Assembly: GCA_016297165.1 (NCBI GenBank)
Contig: JAEDHF010000067.1
Span: forward strand, 1 to 10,057
Reading direction: 5' to 3'
DNA: 10,057 nt
Source: Oscillospiraceae bacterium
GTDB lineage: Bacteria > Bacillota > Clostridia > Oscillospirales > Ruminococcaceae
Below the pieces are notes generated by a model. That model was not told the origin of the DNA, did no database searches, and saw only the letters and a program-made list of their open reading frames with translations. Shown here one piece after another: positions 6,381 to 10,057 of the stretch. The position numbers and the translations under genes are program-made. The first letter of the stretch is position 1. The number at the start of each line of letters is the position of its first letter.

Positions 6381-7007
6381 TTAAGCGAAAATTTCGCCGT
6401 TTTTACAGTAGATTCCCACCCTTTTTATAGTCATTCCGACGATTTCGGTGTTATACTGCTTCTCGAAGGCGTCGAAAACGAGGTTAGCGTTGATATTGAA
6501 CTCCGTTCCCGAGGGAAGTCTCATTCTTATAAAGCCCTCTCTTATTTCTATAAGCTCAATAAAGGGCTTAAGGTCGATTTCCGATATACCCTTCTTTGTT
6601 TTCTTTTCGGTGATTATATGCTCCTGCCCGAAAAAATCCGAAAGTAAGGAGAAGTCACAGTCTATATTTATCTCATACTCCGATTTTTCGATTTCGGTAG
6701 GCTTATATACCTGCTCCCCTACCCTTAAAACCCTTATATCGTGGGGAAGCGCGGAATTAAGCCTGTCCTTTACCTCCTCGGGGTTTAAGTCCTCGGTAAG
6801 CTTCGTGTCAAGACTCTCGCATACTCCCTCAACCCCTAAGGCAAGAGGCAGAGCGAAGGTAATATAAACGTGGGGGTTAAAGCCCTGGGTCTCCCATACC
6901 GGTAGCTTGCAGCGCTTTACCGCCCTCTGAAAAACCCTGTAAAGGTCGAGGTGGGAGATATATATAGCCCGTCCTTTTTTTTCGAAAAATACTCTTATAT
7001 TATTCAA
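6381..7007 (-). CDS. DUF2344 radical SAM-linked protein (TIGR03936 type)
   Basis: A 208-residue soluble protein of the DUF2344 family, usually encoded beside, or fused to, a TIGR03960 radical SAM protein, as here. Family pattern at the N-terminus: GRAIYISHLDLYRVFQRAVKR, then LPVWETQGFNPHVYITFALPLALGVEG and CESLD. The start codon is TTG, with AGGAGG (7021-7016) 8 bases upstream inside the radical SAM gene. It overlaps that gene's stop by 8 bp, so the two are translationally coupled. The family's biochemical function is not established to my knowledge; the tight link suggests both act on one substrate. An RNA-related role is a guess from the usual neighbourhood of ribosomal protein and rng genes. 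Length is typical. Confidence 0.9.
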   Translation of the reverse strand: MNNIRVFFEKKGRAIYISHLDLYRVFQRAVKRCKLPVWETQGFNPHVYITFALPLALGVEGVCESLDTKLTEDLNPEEVKDRLNSALPHDIRVLRVGEQVYKPTEIEKSEYEINIDCDFSLLSDFFGQEHIITEKKTKKGISEIDLKPFIELIEIREGFIRMRLPSGTEFNINANLVFDAFEKQYNTEIVGMTIKRVGIYCKNGEIFA

Positions 7008-8838
7008 AGCAAGCCCCTCCTATACACTTATTCACGCCGCAGCCCGAGCATTTTTCACGGCAGTTTGGCGTTGTAACTTCCTCGTGGGCTTTTTTATTTT
7101 CTCTTACGAAGAAATCCTTTGAAAGGAGAATATCCATGTGGTCCCAGGGGAGGATTTCATCATACTCCCTCTTTCTGTTGGCATAAAAGGCAGGGTCGAT
7201 ACCGCATTCCTTAAATGCCTCCATCCACTTATCGAATTTATAGTATTCGCTCCAGCCGTCAAGCTTACAGCCCTTTTTCCATGCGGCATAGATAACGTCG
7301 GAAAGCCGTCTGTCGCCCCTTGCAAGAACTGCCTCAAGAATAGTAAAGCTATACCTCGACCAGCTTATATTTACCTTTCGGGAATTGATAATTTCAAGAA
7401 GATACTTCTGCCTTTTATCAATTTCCTCTTCGGTGGGCTGGGGCTCGAACTGGAAGGGGGTAAAGGGCTTCGGAATAAAGGTGGAGAGGGATACGGAAAT
7501 CTGTACGCCCTTACCCTTCGGGCGGTTCGGAATAGTATAATAAAGGTCGATTATCTTATCGCAGAGGTCCTTTATACCCTCCATATCCTCCATCGTTTCG
7601 GTGGGAAGTCCAAGCATAAAGTAGAGCTTTACTGCGGTATATCCCCCCTCGAAGGCAATACGGCAGCTTTCAAGTACATTTTCCTCGGTGATGTTCTTGT
7701 TAATAACGTCACGAAGGCGCTGTGTACCTGCCTCGGGAGCGAAGGTAAGACCACTTTTTCTTACGCTCTTTATCTTATTTAAAAGCTCGTCGCTGAAACG
7801 GTCGATTCTCATAGAGGGGAGAGCAAGATTCACCCTCGCCTTATCGGTATAGTCCGTAAGCCTTCCTAAAAGCTTTTCAATCTCGCTGTAGTCGCTGGTG
7901 CTTAAAGAGGACAAGGAAACCTCGTCATATCCTGTAGTTTCGCAAAGGGAGATTGTATCACGCTCGATAGTATCAATGGATTTTTCACGGAAGGGGCGGT
8001 AAAGATAGCCCGCCTGACAGAAACGGCAGCCTCTTATACAGCCTCTTAAAACCTCCACAACCGCTCTGTCGTGAACTATTTCCGAAAAGGGCACAACGAA
8101 GCTTTCGGGGTAATAAACCTTATCGAAATCCTTTATGATTCTTTTCTTAACCTTTTCGGGTGCATTTTCAAGAGGAGTAACGCTTTTTATTGTTCCGTCG
8201 GGGTTATAGTCTATATCGTAAAGGGAGGGAACGTAGATACCCCCGATCTGCGCTGCACGGACAAGGAATTCATGCTTGCTGCAATTCTCCCTTTTACATT
8301 CTTCAAGAAGCCGCATAAGCTCTAAATTTACCTCCTCGCCCTCGCCTAAAATGCAAAGGTCGAGAAAATCCGCAATAGGCTCAGCGTTGCAGACGCAGGG
8401 GCCACCTGCACAGACTATGGGAGTAAGCGCCTCTCTGTCCTTCGAATAAACGGGCAGTCCTGCCAAATCCAGCATAGCAAGGACATTTGTGAAGGAAAGC
8501 TCATACTGGAGGGTAAAGCCGATAAAATCCATATCCTTTATTGGCTCAAGGCTTTCAAGACCGTAAAGGAGAATATCGTTACTGCGCATTTTCTCCTCCA
8601 TATCTGGTAAGGGCATAAACACACGCTCACACCAGTATTCCGGTACCTCGTTAATAAGGGAGTAGAGTATCTTCATACCGAGATGGGACATTCCTATATC
8701 GTAGGTATCGGGAAAACAGAAGGCGAAGCGCATAGAAACCTCATCGGGGTTCTTCTGTACGGAGTTAAGCTCTCCGCCTATGTAACGAGAGGGCTTCTGT
8801 ACCTTCGGGAGTATTCTGTCAAGCTTTTCTTTATACAT
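7000..8838 (-). CDS. Radical SAM protein, TIGR03960 family
   Basis: A 612-residue enzyme. The N-terminal part resembles a B12-binding-like domain of the family (DTYDIGMSHLGMKILY near 44-59, GGPCVCNAEPIADFLDLCILGEGEE near 145-169). The central radical SAM domain carries the cluster-binding CxxxCxxC at C267, C271 and C274 (RGCIRGCRFCQAG), followed by SLSSLSTSDY and a TFAPEAGTQRLR segment. The C-terminus is cysteine-rich, with five cysteines at about 593, 597, 600, 605 and 610, suggesting a second metal site. The reaction is unknown; these proteins are often annotated as B12-binding radical SAM proteins of unknown function. The ATG at 8838 has only a weak AAAGG some 14 bases upstream. The gene is coupled to DUF2344 and driven by its own promoter. 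Confidence 0.92.
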   Translation of the reverse strand: MYKEKLDRILPKVQKPSRYIGGELNSVQKNPDEVSMRFAFCFPDTYDIGMSHLGMKILYSLINEVPEYWCERVFMPLPDMEEKMRSNDILLYGLESLEPIKDMDFIGFTLQYELSFTNVLAMLDLAGLPVYSKDREALTPIVCAGGPCVCNAEPIADFLDLCILGEGEEVNLELMRLLEECKRENCSKHEFLVRAAQIGGIYVPSLYDIDYNPDGTIKSVTPLENAPEKVKKRIIKDFDKVYYPESFVVPFSEIVHDRAVVEVLRGCIRGCRFCQAGYLYRPFREKSIDTIERDTISLCETTGYDEVSLSSLSTSDYSEIEKLLGRLTDYTDKARVNLALPSMRIDRFSDELLNKIKSVRKSGLTFAPEAGTQRLRDVINKNITEENVLESCRIAFEGGYTAVKLYFMLGLPTETMEDMEGIKDLCDKIIDLYYTIPNRPKGKGVQISVSLSTFIPKPFTPFQFEPQPTEEEIDKRQKYLLEIINSRKVNISWSRYSFTILEAVLARGDRRLSDVIYAAWKKGCKLDGWSEYYKFDKWMEAFKECGIDPAFYANRKREYDEILPWDHMDILLSKDFFVRENKKAHEEVTTPNCREKCSGCGVNKCIGGACFE

Positions 8839-8897
8839 ATCTATTTTAACAGCCTTTCATTCATTATATCAATAGGGCTTCGGATATAGCCTTCATT

Positions 8898-8926
8898 ATT
8901 ATACTACATCTTATCGAAAATATCAA
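8898..8926 (-). promoter_or_regulatory. Promoter of the radical SAM-DUF2344 pair
   Basis: On the minus strand, TTGATA (8926-8921) and a perfect TATAAT (8903-8898) are separated by 17 bp. The -35 box and spacer lie inside the last codons of the protease gene, whose stop is at 8906-8904. The predicted start is near 8891, leaving a leader of about 53 nt. A second TATAAT at 8868-8863 has no good -35 at the right distance. Confidence 0.78.
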
Positions 8927-9470
8927 CCGCAAGGAGATAAAAGAAGAAAATAATCGCCGAAAAGCTCATATACCCCGAAAAAACCGTTATAATAACAGCA
9001 GGCAGAACAAGTATCAGAGCGACCCTCTCCGCAATATCCACCGCTTTCATAGCTTTTTCCGGCGTCATAGCCCCGATAAAGCAGCATTCAAGAAGCCGCC
9101 GCCCGTCAAGTTCCCTTACGGGCAGGAGGTTAACCGCCGCAAGGATAAGGTTAATAACGGCGAAAAGGCGGAAACTCCCCATATCGGGGAGAATAAACCG
9201 GAACAGGACGAAAAGCAGTATATTTATCATACAGCCCCCCGAGGCGGCTAAAAAGCTCCTGCTGCCCCCATGAATATGAATACCTCCGCCATAGAGAATA
9301 ATCTCCGACGGAGGCTTTTTTTCGAAAAGCATTATTATAAGATGCCCCATTTCGTGGAGCAGACTCCCGAGAAGGCATAAAATCGCCGTTCCCTCCCTAT
9401 CGGTACATATCAGAAGAGCAAGCACCGCAGGAAACGAGAAACGAAGCTTAAGCCTTATCCTATTGAGCAT
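8904..9470 (-). CDS. SpoIVFB-like site-2 protease (peptidase M50), short form
   Basis: Intramembrane zinc metalloprotease of 188 residues with several hydrophobic segments. The zinc motif HEMGH gives H39, E40 and H43 at the end of one membrane segment; the third ligand is D122 in NLLPVRELDGRRLL (113-126), the typical NxxP...LDG signature. Further hydrophobic stretches lie near 82-95, 101-116 and 148-182. Bacillus SpoIVFB is about 290 residues with a C-terminal CBS domain, which is missing here; the protein ends soon after the last membrane segment. The ATG at 9470 overlaps the upstream gene by 16 bp, with AGGA close before it. An S2P gene just before a TIGR03960 gene is a familiar clostridial order. 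The substrate is unknown; pro-sigma cleavage is an inference. Confidence 0.85.
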   Translation of the reverse strand: MLNRIRLKLRFSFPAVLALLICTDREGTAILCLLGSLLHEMGHLIIMLFEKKPPSEIILYGGGIHIHGGSRSFLAASGGCMINILLFVLFRFILPDMGSFRLFAVINLILAAVNLLPVRELDGRRLLECCFIGAMTPEKAMKAVDIAERVALILVLPAVIITVFSGYMSFSAIIFFFYLLAVDIFDKM

Positions 9471-9775
9471 ATAATCCTGTCGGCTATCAGAGCCGCTTCG
9501 CTGTCGCCGAAGCCCTTAACTGCCCATAGGGAAAGAAGCATAACCGCCGAAATTACCGCCCCCGTAACAATAACTGCGCCGTAGCCGAATCGGGTATAGG
9601 CTTTTTTCGCCCTGTAACCCTTTTCGTAGCTTAGAAAGGCGTCCTTTTCCTTTTCGGTGGCAGAAGCAGCCTTTTCCCCGGTTTTCTCCGTAACGACAGG
9701 CTTTATCTCATTAGCTGCCGTTATTTCTCCCGTTTCCTCTTTACCCTTCGAAATAATTCTTACAGTTACTCCCAT
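9455..9775 (-). CDS. Unrecognised single-pass membrane protein between BofA-like and S2P genes
   Basis: I do not recognise this family. From the ATG at 9775 it has 106 residues: a hydrophilic, charged N-terminal region (1-63) rich in E, K, T and A, one transmembrane segment (about 64-86, GYGAVIVTGAVISAVMLLSLW), and a short tail. It starts 2 bases after the upstream stop, with GGGGG about 5 bases before the ATG. In-frame ATGs at 9787 and 9805 would add 4 or 10 residues and overlap the upstream gene; the 9805 site has only a distant GGAG. Its place beside an S2P resembles SpoIVFA of Bacillus, which also has a cytoplasmic N-terminus and one membrane span, but no M23 domain is present and no sequence likeness is obvious. 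A role with the protease is a guess. Confidence 0.65.
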   Translation of the reverse strand: MGVTVRIISKGKEETGEITAANEIKPVVTEKTGEKAASATEKEKDAFLSYEKGYRAKKAYTRFGYGAVIVTGAVISAVMLLSLWAVKGFGDSEAALIADRIICSIG

Positions 9776-9777
9776 AT

Positions 9778-10026
9778 TTACCCCCATATTACCGAAATAA
9801 TCCATATAGTAACCGCTCCGGGAATTCCGAGAACTGCCGACAGGGCGGAATTATAGAAATTGATTTCAATTCCGCAGAAAACCGAAAACATTACAAGCAC
9901 AAGCCCACCCGTCAGCGCTCCCCCGAGAGCATAAAGCTTCGGTCTTTTCGTCCTTATGTATATCCCCGTCATAATAAGGGCGGAGATAAGGATAAATGCA
10001 CACATAATTATCTCGTAATTCTCCAT
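9778..10026 (-). CDS. BofA-like membrane protein (pro-sigma-K processing inhibitor family)
   Basis: An 82-residue membrane protein with three hydrophobic segments (about 5-24, 33-51, 60-80). The C-terminal segment, NSALSAVLGIPGAVTIWII, matches the most conserved part of BofA proteins (a short polar stretch, then LGIPG and a hydrophobic end), and the length fits the family. In Bacillus, BofA holds the SpoIVFB protease inactive together with SpoIVFA; here an S2P gene lies two genes downstream in the same run. The start has a good AGGAG 7 bases upstream. The 31 bp beyond it to the window edge show only this site, so the operon may extend further upstream. The family call rests on one motif and topology. 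Confidence 0.72.
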   Translation of the reverse strand: MENYEIIMCAFILISALIMTGIYIRTKRPKLYALGGALTGGLVLVMFSVFCGIEINFYNSALSAVLGIPGAVTIWIISVIWG

Positions 10027-10057
10027 TTTTACTCTCCTTTTCGGTAGGTTGTCCTAA

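Noticed and set aside
6385..6397. GCGAAAATTTCGC palindrome at the end of the DUF2344 gene as a terminator
   Set aside because: Only about 5 stable pairs with a 3-base loop, no U-run after it, and the codons belong to the protein.
7138..7782. A 214-codon plus-strand open frame
   Set aside because: Entirely opposite the radical SAM gene, with no recognisable motif; a shadow frame.
8863..8868. Second TATAAT upstream of the radical SAM gene
   Set aside because: No acceptable -35 hexamer at 16-18 bp, while a full consensus promoter lies 35 bp upstream.

Overview
The window reads as a chromosomal housekeeping segment from a low-to-mid GC Gram-positive anaerobe, most likely a clostridial member of the Bacillota. 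A Ruminococcaceae/Oscillospiraceae-type gut bacterium is my best guess. The reasons are the rplS-lepB-rbgA-rnhB-yraN order, the S2P protease next to a TIGR03960 radical SAM gene and a DUF2344 gene, strong AGGAGG-type ribosome binding sites, and a BofA-like protein. Every gene I accept lies on the minus strand. I saw no phage, transposase, CRISPR, tRNA or rRNA.

The description follows transcription, from high to low coordinates. (1) 10026-8904 is a tight three-gene membrane cluster: a BofA-like three-segment protein, an unrecognised single-pass protein of about 106 residues, and a short SpoIVFB-like site-2 protease without a CBS domain. (2) 8838-6381 holds a radical SAM protein (TIGR03960 type) and its DUF2344 partner, overlapping by 8 bp. 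They have their own consensus promoter, set in the end of the protease gene. (3) 6380-5979 is a gene-free stretch of about 400 bp. It has a near-perfect sigma-A promoter at its upstream end and then a leader of about 340 nt for rplS. The leader contains three small hairpins and a 166-bp near-gapless palindrome that would fold into one very long hairpin in the transcript. (4) 5978-831 is a probable operon: rplS (ribosomal protein bL19), lepB (signal peptidase I), rbgA (50S assembly GTPase), rnhB (RNase HII), yraN, thrC (threonine synthase) and a calcineurin-like phosphoesterase. The junctions from lepB to the phosphoesterase overlap, abut or are separated by at most 18 bp. A stable hairpin sits between rplS and lepB. 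(5) 744-1 is the N-terminal 248 codons of trigger factor (tig), with its own promoter. The gene runs off the left edge.

The operon joins translation (bL19, RbgA), protein export (LepB) and nucleic-acid maintenance (RNase HII, YraN), with threonine synthesis and an uncharacterised phosphoesterase at its end. Trigger factor continues the protein-biogenesis theme. The least explained parts are the palindromic rplS leader, whose mismatches fall in a strand-specific way that favours an RNA structure, and the BofA-like / small membrane protein / S2P trio, which resembles a stripped-down sigma-K checkpoint module.
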